DNA of 8,347 nt from Planctomycetota bacterium (GCA_019347795.1 JAHWKS010000179.1:1-8347); one strand, 5' to 3'; shown: positions 1 to 6,181, counted from the first letter of the stretch. Numbers and translations are program-made. The notes: a model not told the origin generated them from the sequence alone.

Positions 1-251
1 AAGTTGGGGAGCTGCTGCTCCAGCTCCTCCCGCTTGAGGTTCATCCCCGCGCTTTCGGCGATGTAAAGCCGGCCGCGATCATCGAAGGCGGCCATCATTG
101 GGTGCCGAACCAGCGGCGGCGCGGCGGCCAGCTCGACCTCAAAGCCGTCGGGGACGCGGATCGGCGGCGGGGCGAAGTCGCTCTCATCCCCCGATGCAAT
201 GCTTGACAATAGGAACGCCAAACACGACCACCAGACGCATCTCCGCCGCAT
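1..251 (-). CDS. N-terminus of secreted PVC-type membrane-bound dehydrogenase-like protein (partial)
   Basis: The first 83 residues are present; the gene runs off the left edge. The start is the ATG at 251-249, preceded by GGGAG (266-262) with a 10-nt spacer. Residues 1-20 form a signal peptide: three arginines, then a hydrophobic core of Trp, Leu, Phe and Ala, with probable cleavage near Ala19-Ser20. The mature part reads P-D-G-F-E-V-E-L at 34-41, then L-V-R-H-P (47-51), A-F-D-D-R-G-R-L-Y-I-A-E (55-66) and G-M (69-70). This is the typical opening of the Pirellula/Verrucomicrobium 'putative membrane-bound dehydrogenase' domain (TIGR02604 type), a beta-propeller fold that often carries a C-terminal c-type haem domain. 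Substrate is unknown for nearly all members. The haem region, if any, lies outside the window. It is transcribed divergently from the gene at 412. The family call is fairly confident; any enzymatic role is not shown. Confidence 0.75.
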   Translation of the reverse strand, partial: MRRRCVWWSCLAFLLSSIASGDESDFAPPPIRVPDGFEVELAAAPPLVRHPMMAAFDDRGRLYIAESAGMNLKREELEQQLPN

Positions 252-299
252 AGCTTCCCATCTCCCAAAGAGGCCGCCGAAGCAGTTCTCGCCGTCACT

Positions 300-305
300 A
301 TCATA
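300..305 (-). promoter_or_regulatory. Possible -10 box for the leftward dehydrogenase-like gene
   Basis: On the minus strand TATGAT matches the sigma-70 consensus TATAAT at five of six positions and lies about 50 nt upstream of the ATG at 251. There is no convincing -35 hexamer 16-18 bp further upstream, so this is only a candidate. Confidence 0.28.
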
Positions 306-334
306 ACAATCGCGCCGCGGCCATGCAGCGATTT

Positions 335-362
335 TTGACATCGTCGGCAGGCGCCGTAGGGT
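335..362 (+). promoter_or_regulatory. Candidate sigma-70 promoter for the gene at 412
   Basis: A perfect -35 hexamer TTGACA (335-340) is followed after 16 bp by TAGGGT (357-362), a weak -10 with three of six consensus bases. Transcription would begin near 369. That would leave the in-frame ATG at 367 at or before the transcript start and favours translation from the ATG at 412. The -35 is convincing; the -10 is not. Confidence 0.45.
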
Positions 363-411
363 TGCGATGAGGGGCGCCGCCGCGCCGGGTCCAATCCTCA
401 CGAGCAACACC

Positions 412-978
412 ATGAGCACGACTTTCCTGACATTGGCATTAGCGCTAGCCCAGGCTCCGTTCGGCAACGGCCCCGTGGACGCCGACGCAATTCGCGCACG
501 TGATGAAGTCGAGCAGGCCGCCCGCGAGTTCCGCGGCGCCGTGTATCGCAGCTTCCGCACCGACCGCGCCGAGTTCGATCGCCGCTGGATCGCGGGCGAA
601 GAGCTACTTCGCCATTGGACGGTCCTCGATCAGCCGGTGGCACATCAAGGCGAGGTGACGGCCTGGTTCGTCGAGGCGACGCACGCCGCCAGAATCGGCC
701 GCAGCGAATTGCCCCTGCTGCCGCACTTGCCCGAGCCGACGTTGCCGACGGTGATCCGGGACGACGAATCGTCTTCGCCCGAAGAATCGCTGCCGCCTCC
801 CGTCGCGCCGCCGGCGGCGGAAAGCGCGGTCGAAGACGATAATCCGTTTCTCCCCGCCCCCCCCGACCCGGCGCCGCCGCAGCCGGACGACGCGACCACG
901 GACGCGACGGGCAATCTCCCCGGCAAAATTCACACGTTGCTGGACCTCAGCGAATCGATCTTCGGCGGGTCACAGTAG
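412..978 (+). CDS. Exported proline-rich protein of unknown function
   Basis: A 188-residue protein that I do not recognise. Residues 1-15 form a short hydrophobic leader ending A-Q-A, a plausible signal peptidase I site, although it lacks the usual N-terminal positive charge. Residues about 23-95 are charged and helix-prone, rich in Arg, Glu and Ala, with several Trp residues (59, 69, 85). Residues 100-165 are Pro-, Asp- and Glu-rich with P-P-P and D-P-A-P-P runs and look like a disordered linker. The last 20 residues are again helix-like. An upstream in-frame ATG at 367 would add 15 residues including an Arg, which would improve the signal peptide. I prefer 412 because 367 sits right beside the candidate -10 box. 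Neither start has a good ribosome binding site. The final codons and the stop lie inside a palindromic repeat. No catalytic motif is visible. Confidence 0.65.
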   Translation: MSTTFLTLALALAQAPFGNGPVDADAIRARDEVEQAAREFRGAVYRSFRTDRAEFDRRWIAGEELLRHWTVLDQPVAHQGEVTAWFVEATHAARIGRSELPLLPHLPEPTLPTVIRDDESSSPEESLPPPVAPPAAESAVEDDNPFLPAPPDPAPPQPDDATTDATGNLPGKIHTLLDLSESIFGGSQ

Positions 979-1050
979 TAGGCACACTCCGTGTGCCGTC
1001 CGTATGAACAAGCCCCCCTCGACGGCGCCCGGAGTGCGCCTATTACTTTG
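970..1050 (+). repeat. REP-like two-hairpin element 1 (GGCACAC stem family)
   Basis: An imperfect inverted repeat. The left arm carries a perfect 17-nt hairpin, GGCACAC-TCC-GTGTGCC (981-997). The right arm carries a degenerate reverse-complement copy (1024-1040, one stem mismatch, loop GGA). The central spacer is 20 nt. It matches element 2 at 5228-5295: left arms agree at 29 of 31 bases (both begin TCACAGTA) and right arms at about 27 of 30 (both end CTTTG). The TAG stop of the upstream gene (976-978) lies within it. No T-tract follows, so it is not a classical intrinsic terminator, although it could protect an mRNA 3' end. Confidence 0.8.
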
Positions 1051-1076
1051 GGCCGATAGCCGGGGCCGCGATCATC

Positions 1077-1085
1077 TGGCATACT
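1077..1085 (+). promoter_or_regulatory. Possible extended -10 box for the nagB-like gene
   Basis: TGGCATACT resembles an extended -10 (TG-n-TATAAT), with CATACT matching four of six consensus bases. No -35 hexamer sits at the right distance. It lies just downstream of repeat element 1 and about 60 nt upstream of the ATG at 1145. Its ATACT core recurs in the better supported promoter at 6192-6220. Confidence 0.3.
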
Positions 1086-1093
1086 AGGCCGCG

Positions 1094-1116
1094 GGCGGCG
1101 CCGCGCGAGCGCCGCC
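1094..1116 (+). other. GC-only hairpin in the leader of the nagB-like gene
   Basis: GGCGGCGC (1094-1101) pairs perfectly with GCGCCGCC (1109-1116) around a 7-nt loop, giving an eight-base-pair stem made entirely of G-C pairs. If transcription starts about 7 nt after the candidate -10 at 1080-1085, the hairpin would sit at the very 5' end of the mRNA, ending 28 nt before the ATG at 1145. No T-run follows. In GC-rich DNA such stems also arise by chance. Confidence 0.4.
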
Positions 1117-1144
1117 GGCTTCGTTGATTGCGGCTTCACGTCCG

Positions 1145-3022
1145 ATGGCTCACCAATCCGCTCAGCTTGCGCCGGAAACGCACCCCCCCTGTTATGTGTT
1201 CGAGTCGCCCGCCGAGATGGCCCGGCACGTGGCCCTCTTGATCGCGGGCATCATTCGCGAACGGAATTCGCTCGGCCGGAATGCGGTGCTCGGCCTCCCC
1301 ACCGGCTCGACGCCCGTGAGCGTCTACCGCGAGCTGATCCGCATGCACCGCGATGAGCGGCTCGATTTTTCGCGGGTGGTAACCTTCAACCTCGACGAAT
1401 ATTGCGGCGTCGAGCCGGACCAGCTCCAAAGCTACCACCGCTGGATGCGGGAGCATTTCTTCGATCATGTGAACATCCCGCCGCAGAACATCCACATCCC
1501 CGACGGGATGACGCCGCCGGAGAAGGTCGCCGCCCATTGTCGCCGGTACGAAGACGCCATTCGCGAGGCGGGCGGCATCGACGTGCTGCTCTTGGGCATC
1601 GGCCGCAACGGGCACATCGGCTTCAATGAGCCGTTCTCTTCCCCCGCCGGCCGCACCCGGCTGGTGACGCTCGACCCAATCACGCGGAAAGACGCCGCCA
1701 GCGACTTCTTCGGCGAAGAGAACGTGCCGACCCAGGCCATCACCATGGGCCTGGCCACGATCCTCGAGGCCCGCAAGGTCCTGCTGATGGCCCTGGGGGA
1801 GCACAAGGCGAACATCATCCGCGAGACGGTCGAGCGGCCCGCCAGCGATCGCATCCCCGCCAGCATTTTGCAGCGGCACCCCGACGCGGAGGTGCTCCTG
1901 GACGGCGCCGCCGCGGGCGAACTCTCCGGGTGGGCCACGCCTTGGGTCACCGGCGCCGTGAAGTGGAATGAGCCGCTCATCAAGCGGGCGGTCATCTGGC
2001 TCTGTGAGCAGACCGGCAAGGCGCTCCTCAAGCTCGACGACGAGGACTTCCGCACGCACGGCCTGCACCAATTACTGCGGCTGCACGGCCCGGCGCAGCG
2101 GCTGGCGCACGACGTGTTTCAGTGGATGTTGAACACGATCGAGTATCATCCCGCCGGCAAGGAGCCGAAGCGGGTGATCTGCTTCAGTCCTCACCCGGAT
2201 GACGACGTGATCAGCATGGGCGGGGCCTTGATCCGCCTGGTGGAGGACGGCCATGAGGTCCACGTCGCCTATATGACCAGCGGCAATATCGCCGTCTTCG
2301 ATCACGACGCGCGGCGGATCGCTGACCTGGTGACCGAGTACAACCGCCTGTTCGGCATCGACCTGGAAAAATCTCGCGACGTGGAGCGGACGGTGGTGGA
2401 TGCTCTGGACAGCAAGCACGCGGGCAAGTCGGACGTGGAGCACGTGCGGACCATCAAGGGGCTAATCCGCTGGAGCGAGGCGAAGGCGGCCGCGATGAAA
2501 GTCGGCTGCCGCGAGGAGCACCTGCACTTTCTCGACCTGCCGTTCTATCGCACCGGGACGGTGGCCAAGAATCCGGTGGGCGAGGAGGACGTAGCCATCA
2601 TTCGCGGTCTCATCGAAGAGGTGCAGCCGCAGCAGATTTACGTCGCCGGCGATCTCTCCGATCCCCACGGCACGCACCGGGTCTGCGCGGAGGCGATCTT
2701 CCGGGCGCTCTGGGGCATGGAGCGCGACGGCAAGAAGACGCCCGAAGTGCTTCTCTACCGCGGCGCCTGGCAGGAGTACGACCTGCACGAGATCGAGATC
2801 GCGGTTCCGCTCAGCCCCGGCGACCTGCTCTTGAAGCGCAAGGCGATCTTCATGCACGAGAGCCAAAAGGACGAGGCGCTCTTCCCCGGCGCTGACCCCC
2901 GCGAGTTCTGGCAGCGCGCCGAAGACCGCAACAAGGGAACCGCCGACCGCTATAATCAGATCGGCCTCCCCGAGTATTACGCGATGGAGGCCTTCGTCCG
3001 CTGGAAGGGAACGCCGATTTAG
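1145..3022 (+). CDS. NagB-like glucosamine-6-phosphate deaminase fused to a PIG-L/LmbE deacetylase domain
   Basis: A 625-residue two-domain cytoplasmic protein. Residues about 15-275 are a glucosamine-6-phosphate deaminase (GlcN-6-P to fructose-6-phosphate plus ammonia). They show the phosphate loop L-P-T-G-S-T-P (51-57), F-N-L-D-E-Y (81-86, with Asp84 at the E. coli Asp72 base position), and G-I-G-R-N-G-H-I-G-F-N-E-P (151-163). There His157 and Glu162 match E. coli His143 and Glu148, but Asn155 replaces Asp141. Residues about 276-340 are a helical linker. Residues about 341-560 are a PIG-L/LmbE zinc N-deacetylase with S-P-H-P-D-D-D (348-354) and D-P-H-G-T-H (506-511), so the metal ligands look intact. 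Fusions of this size are known in Bacteroidetes and planctomycetes. Deacetylation followed by deamination of an amino-sugar phosphate is a reasonable inference, not shown. The start is ATG 1145; a TTG at 1124 would add seven residues. It probably shares a transcript with the Hpt gene 9 bp downstream. Confidence 0.9.
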   Translation: MAHQSAQLAPETHPPCYVFESPAEMARHVALLIAGIIRERNSLGRNAVLGLPTGSTPVSVYRELIRMHRDERLDFSRVVTFNLDEYCGVEPDQLQSYHRWMREHFFDHVNIPPQNIHIPDGMTPPEKVAAHCRRYEDAIREAGGIDVLLLGIGRNGHIGFNEPFSSPAGRTRLVTLDPITRKDAASDFFGEENVPTQAITMGLATILEARKVLLMALGEHKANIIRETVERPASDRIPASILQRHPDAEVLLDGAAAGELSGWATPWVTGAVKWNEPLIKRAVIWLCEQTGKALLKLDDEDFRTHGLHQLLRLHGPAQRLAHDVFQWMLNTIEYHPAGKEPKRVICFSPHPDDDVISMGGALIRLVEDGHEVHVAYMTSGNIAVFDHDARRIADLVTEYNRLFGIDLEKSRDVERTVVDALDSKHAGKSDVEHVRTIKGLIRWSEAKAAAMKVGCREEHLHFLDLPFYRTGTVAKNPVGEEDVAIIRGLIEEVQPQQIYVAGDLSDPHGTHRVCAEAIFRALWGMERDGKKTPEVLLYRGAWQEYDLHEIEIAVPLSPGDLLLKRKAIFMHESQKDEALFPGADPREFWQRAEDRNKGTADRYNQIGLPEYYAMEAFVRWKGTPI

Positions 3023-3031
3023 GCCTGAACC

Positions 3032-3394
3032 ATGGCGTCCGAGAATCAACCCGCGAAGTCCGCTCTCGATTGGGACGTCGCGTTGGAGGCGACGGGGGGC
3101 GACCGCGGATTGCTGCAGGAGTTGGTGGACGCATTTCTCGCGGAGTCGCGCTCGCTGATGGCGGGGATCGAGCGGGCGATCGCCGACGGGGACGCCGCGG
3201 AGTTGCAGCGTCTGGCGCATTCGCTCAAAGGCGGCATCCGCTTCTTCGGCGCCGACGCCCCCGCGGAGGCGGCCTGGCGGATGGAGCAAGCAGGCAGAGA
3301 CGGCGATTTTTCCGCCGCTCAAAAGCTAATGGCCGATCTCGAAGGCGAGCTTCACAAGCTGCAAGCGGCGCTCTCCGCGGGGATCCCGACGTAG
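3032..3394 (+). CDS. Stand-alone Hpt (histidine phosphotransfer) domain protein
   Basis: A 120-residue soluble protein consisting of a single Hpt four-helix domain. The phosphorylation motif reads A-H-S-L-K-G (62-67), with His63 as the phospho-acceptor, Lys66 and Gly67 in the usual places, and F-F-G-A (71-74) in the position of the conserved downstream Gly. The N-terminal helix contains L-L-Q-E-L-V-D-A-F-L (27-36), also typical. Hpt proteins relay phosphate from a hybrid histidine kinase's receiver domain to a response regulator, but neither partner is encoded in this window. The ATG lies 9 bp after the nagB-like stop codon, with no room for a separate promoter, so co-transcription is likely. 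There is no strong Shine-Dalgarno site. The domain call is firm; the pathway is unknown. Confidence 0.88.
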   Translation: MASENQPAKSALDWDVALEATGGDRGLLQELVDAFLAESRSLMAGIERAIADGDAAELQRLAHSLKGGIRFFGADAPAEAAWRMEQAGRDGDFSAAQKLMADLEGELHKLQAALSAGIPT

Positions 3395-3401
3395 CATCCC
3401 G

Positions 3402-3430
3402 TTGCGCGACGCGAACATCCGCGGTAAACT
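3402..3430 (+). promoter_or_regulatory. Candidate sigma-70 promoter for glycyl-tRNA synthetase
   Basis: TTGCGC (3402-3407) and TAAACT (3425-3430) are separated by an ideal 17 bp. The -10 matches four of six consensus bases and the -35 matches the important TTG. It begins 7 bp after the Hpt stop codon, leaving an untranslated leader of roughly 100 nt before the ATG at 3539. I see no T-box signature in that leader. Confidence 0.5.
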
Positions 3431-3538
3431 GGCGTCTCTGAGGTAGGGATCTCGCGCCGCCATCGACGTTGCTCCGCCAATCCAGATCCTGTCGGGCCGC
3501 CGGGACCTACACCACGCAGCACCTTACGGACATCCGCC

Positions 3539-5227
3539 ATGGAAATGGAAAAACTCGTCTCGCTCTGCAAACGCCGCGGCTTTCTCTTTCAGTCGAGCGA
3601 AATCTACGGCGGCCTCAACGGCTTCTGGGACTACGGCCCGCTGGGCGTGGAGCTGAAGCGGAACGTGAAGGAGGCCTGGTGGCGGGACATGGTGCGCGCC
3701 CACGACGAGCTGTCCGCCCCCGCCGGCGCCCCCGATGCGTACCAGATGGTCGGCCTCGATTGCACGATCATCATGCACCCGCAGGTCTGGAAGTGCTCGG
3801 GTCATTATGACCTGTTCCACGATTACATGGTCGATTGCCGCGAGTCGCGGCGCCGCTACCGCTACGACCAGGTCCGCGGCCGGTGGGCGGAGTTCCGCGA
3901 CCAGAAGGTCTTCGTCGCCACCGAGCAGGAGGAAGTCGCCGAGCAGGACACACAACAGAAGGCCCTCAAGTTCTTCAACCTCCGCGCCAAAGACGCCGAG
4001 CAACTCAAGTGGGACGGCCCTGTTGCCCCGCTCCCCACGGTGGATGACTTGAGCCGCGTTCTCGGCCCCGATGCGAAAACTGTCGGCACGCTCACCGAGC
4101 CGCGCGAGTTCAACCTGATGTTCAAGACGATCGTCGGCGCCCTTGGCGGCGAGGACGACGCGGCTTTTCTTCGCCCCGAGACGGCGCAGGGCATTTTCGT
4201 CAACTTCAAGAACGTGCTCGATAGCTCGCGGGTGAAGCTCCCATTCGGCGTGGCGCAGATGGGCAAGAGTTTCCGGAATGAGATCACGCCGCGGAACTTT
4301 ACGTTTCGCTCTCGCGAGTTCGAGCAGATGGAGATCGAGTTCTTCTGCCATCCCGAAAGCTCGCGAGCGTGGTACCAGTATTGGCGCGACCGCCGTTACC
4401 GCTGGTACACCGAGCTGGGCCTGGCGAGCGAGCGGCTGCAGCTCCGCGATCATGATCCGGAGGAGCTGAGCCACTACTCCACCGGCACGGCCGACATCGA
4501 GTACGCCTTCCCGTTCCTGGCCGAGGGGGAGTTCGGCGAGTTGGAGGGGATCGCCCATCGCGGCGACTTCGATCTTCGCAGCCACATGGAGGGGAAGCTC
4601 GACCCGAGCACGCGGCCGCTGCAGTTGGAGCTGGATGAGAACGGCAAGCCGCGGTGGCGGGGCAGCGGCAGGGACCTCAGCTACTTCGACTCCGACGCTT
4701 TCGAGCGGGACAAGGAGAAGCTCGGCGTCAAGTCGTTCAAGGAATACGTCGCCGGGCGGAAGGATGAGGCGAACCCGCACTATCCGTATCAGTATGTGCC
4801 GCACGTGATCGAGCCCTCGGCCGGCGCCGACCGGGCCACGCTGGCGTTCCTCTGCGAGGCGTACACGGAGGACGAGGCGCCTGACGAACACGGCAAGATG
4901 CAGTCGCGGGTGGTGCTGCGGCTTCATCCGCGGCTGGCGCCGGTCAAGTGCGCCGTATTCCCGTTGGTGAACCGCGACAAGATGCCGCAGGTGGCGCAGG
5001 ATTTGTACCGGCAACTCAAGCGGCGCCACAACACGTTTTACGACGACAAAGGCGCCATCGGCCGGCGCTACCGAAGGCAGGATGAGGCCGGAACGCCCTA
5101 CTGCATCACCATCGACGGCCAGACGTTGGAAGACAACACCGTCACCCTCCGCAACCGCGACACCCTCGAGCAGCATCGCGTGAAGCTGGACGACTGCGTC
5201 GCGGAGCTGGACCGGCGATTGGAGTAG
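3539..5227 (+). CDS. glyQS: Glycyl-tRNA synthetase, class II alpha2 type
   Basis: A 562-residue enzyme that charges tRNA-Gly with glycine using ATP. It is the homodimeric alpha2 type, not the alpha2beta2 GlyQ/GlyS type. The opening (residues 4-36) contains K-R-R-G-F-L-F-Q-S-S-E-I-Y-G-G (11-25) and G-F-W-D-Y-G-P-L-G (28-36), diagnostic of the family. Class II motif 2 is F-R-N-E-I-T-P-R (245-252) running into E-F-E-Q-M-E-I-E-F-F (260-269). Motif 3 is around G-A-D-R-A-T-L-A-F-L (429-438), with Arg432 the ATP-contacting residue. Residues about 460-555 form the anticodon-binding domain. A long charged insertion spans about residues 100-190, where many relatives have paired cysteines; here only Cys100 is seen. 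A second in-frame ATG at 3545 matches the usual M-E-K-L start and could be used instead. The gene has its own candidate promoter at 3402-3430, and its stop codon abuts repeat element 2. Confidence 0.97.
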   Translation: MEMEKLVSLCKRRGFLFQSSEIYGGLNGFWDYGPLGVELKRNVKEAWWRDMVRAHDELSAPAGAPDAYQMVGLDCTIIMHPQVWKCSGHYDLFHDYMVDCRESRRRYRYDQVRGRWAEFRDQKVFVATEQEEVAEQDTQQKALKFFNLRAKDAEQLKWDGPVAPLPTVDDLSRVLGPDAKTVGTLTEPREFNLMFKTIVGALGGEDDAAFLRPETAQGIFVNFKNVLDSSRVKLPFGVAQMGKSFRNEITPRNFTFRSREFEQMEIEFFCHPESSRAWYQYWRDRRYRWYTELGLASERLQLRDHDPEELSHYSTGTADIEYAFPFLAEGEFGELEGIAHRGDFDLRSHMEGKLDPSTRPLQLELDENGKPRWRGSGRDLSYFDSDAFERDKEKLGVKSFKEYVAGRKDEANPHYPYQYVPHVIEPSAGADRATLAFLCEAYTEDEAPDEHGKMQSRVVLRLHPRLAPVKCAVFPLVNRDKMPQVAQDLYRQLKRRHNTFYDDKGAIGRRYRRQDEAGTPYCITIDGQTLEDNTVTLRNRDTLEQHRVKLDDCVAELDRRLE

Positions 5228-5295
5228 TCACAGTAACAGGCACACTCCGTGTGCCGTCAATAAGGAACGGCGCCCGGAGTGTGCCTACTACTTTG
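5228..5295 (+). repeat. REP-like two-hairpin element 2 (GGCACAC stem family)
   Basis: This 68-bp element starts on the base after the synthetase stop codon and ends on the base before the next gene's ATG. The left hairpin is GGCACAC-TCC-GTGTGCC (5239-5255). The right hairpin (5269-5285) is its inverted, slightly degenerate copy with loop GGA. The outer arms also pair: CAGTAACAGG on the left against CCTACTACTTTG on the right, imperfectly. It is the second copy of the family seen at 970-1050, with a shorter central spacer. The GTG at 5251 that opens the reading frame of the next gene lies inside it. Confidence 0.82.
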
Positions 5296-6114
5296 ATGCA
5301 ACTTGCTTTGAGCCAGGTCTGTTCGCTCGACTCGGGGTTCGCCCAGGACGTCGAGGATTACGCGGCCGGCAAGTGCCGGGCGATCGAGATCTGGATGACG
5401 AAGCTCGAATCGTTCATTGAGGCGAACTCGCTGGACGCGGTGCGGCGGCTGCTCGAGGAGCATCAGGTCGCGGCGCCCGCGGCGGCGTTTCAAGGCGGAC
5501 TGCTCACCAGCCAGGGAGACGCGCGGCGGGAGGCGTGGGACCTGTTCGCCCGTCGGCTGGACCTGTGCCGGGAGTTGGGCATCGAGGTGTTGATCGTCGC
5601 CTGCGATGCGGCGCCGCTTTCCGCCCAGCAGGACCTGGAGCGAGTGCGGGTGTCGCTGCGGCAGGCGGCCGAAGAGGCGCAGCGGCGGGAAGTCCGGCTG
5701 GCGCTGGAGCCGCAGGCGAAAGCCTCCGTCGGAAATAATCTGCAAACGGCGGCGGCGCTCGTCGAGGAAGTGAGCAGCCCCCACCTCGGACTTTGCCTCG
5801 ATGTGTTTCACTACTACGTCGGACCGAGCAAGGCGGAGGACTTGGGGCTGCTCTCGCGGGACAACCTCTTTCACGTGCAACTGTGCGACTTGGCCGACAC
5901 GCCGCGGGAATTCGCCGCCGACGGCGACCGCATTCTGCCCGGCGACGGCGACATCCCGCTGCAGCCGATCCTCGACCGGCTCGACCAGATCGGCTACGAC
6001 CGCTGCGTCTCCATCGAGCTGATGAACCCCAGCATCTGGCGCATCCCGCCCAGACAGTTCGGCGAGATCGGCATCACCGCCCTCCGAATGCTGTTCGGCC
6101 AGGCGGAGCCGTAA
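5296..6114 (+). CDS. Sugar-phosphate isomerase/epimerase family TIM-barrel protein
   Basis: A 272-residue soluble protein of the xylose-isomerase-like/AP-endonuclease-2 TIM-barrel superfamily, whose members are divalent-metal isomerases, epimerases or dehydratases acting on sugars and inositols. Candidate metal and active-site residues fall on the expected strands: Glu31 (A-I-E-I-W), Glu138 (L-A-L-E-P-Q), Asp169 and His172 (C-L-D-V-F-H), His193 (F-H-V-Q-L-C-D) and Glu241 (S-I-E-L-M-N-P). G-D-G-D-I-P-L at 216-222 matches the family loop before the last strands. The length is normal. The start is ATG 5296; a GTG at 5251 in the same frame would add 15 residues encoded wholly by the repeat, which is unlikely to be native. 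No Shine-Dalgarno site is within normal distance: the nearest GGAG is 16 nt upstream inside the repeat hairpin. Substrate cannot be told from the sequence. It may be transcribed with the synthetase. Confidence 0.85.
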   Translation: MQLALSQVCSLDSGFAQDVEDYAAGKCRAIEIWMTKLESFIEANSLDAVRRLLEEHQVAAPAAAFQGGLLTSQGDARREAWDLFARRLDLCRELGIEVLIVACDAAPLSAQQDLERVRVSLRQAAEEAQRREVRLALEPQAKASVGNNLQTAAALVEEVSSPHLGLCLDVFHYYVGPSKAEDLGLLSRDNLFHVQLCDLADTPREFAADGDRILPGDGDIPLQPILDRLDQIGYDRCVSIELMNPSIWRIPPRQFGEIGITALRMLFGQAEP

Positions 6115-6181
6115 GTCGTCTTTCGCTCCGCGAAAGAACGCCCTTTCGCTAACCACGTCCGTTCGCGGAGCGAAAGGCGAC
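6115..6181 (+). repeat. REP-like two-hairpin element 3 (CTTTCGC stem family)
   Basis: A 67-bp inverted repeat starting on the base after the TAA stop (6112-6114). The left hairpin is CTTTCGC-TCC-GCGAAAG (6120-6136), perfect over 7 bp. The right hairpin (6160-6176) is its inverted copy with one stem mismatch and loop GGA. The outer flanks GTCGTC and GGCGAC pair with one G-T mismatch. The middle contains CCCTTTCGCT (6141-6150), possibly a remnant half copy. The stem differs from elements 1 and 2, but the layout, size and CTCCG core are the same. Confidence 0.78.

Noticed and set aside
367..411. Extended N-terminus of the proline-rich exported protein from ATG 367
   Set aside because: It would start at or before the probable transcription start, beside the candidate -10 box. 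It is not excluded, because it would add a positive charge to the signal peptide.
970..1050. Intrinsic (rho-independent) terminator
   Set aside because: The hairpins are strong but no run of T follows on either strand. The recurrence of the same sequence at 5228-5295 is better explained as a repeat element.
1136..2071. A 311-codon minus-strand frame opposite the nagB-like domain
   Set aside because: Antisense shadow of a clearly conserved gene, with no domain-like motifs and no start signals.
2462..3322. A 286-codon minus-strand frame across the end of the fusion gene and the Hpt gene
   Set aside because: It spans two well-supported plus-strand genes, and its product has no recognisable motif. 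Treated as a shadow.
3395..3538. T-box riboswitch in the leader of glycyl-tRNA synthetase
   Set aside because: Such leaders are common before these genes in Firmicutes, but I find neither the conserved T-box sequence nor a terminator/antiterminator pair, and the leader is only about 100 nt.
3524..5176. A 550-codon open frame on the minus strand opposite glycyl-tRNA synthetase
   Set aside because: It lies wholly antisense to a certain housekeeping gene. Its product is a compositional mix of Leu, Val, Arg and Ala without recognisable motifs. GC-rich coding DNA routinely gives such long antisense frames.
970..6181. CRISPR array or transposon ends
   Set aside because: The repeats are far apart, not regularly spaced and lack spacers. 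No transposase or target-site duplication is visible around any copy.
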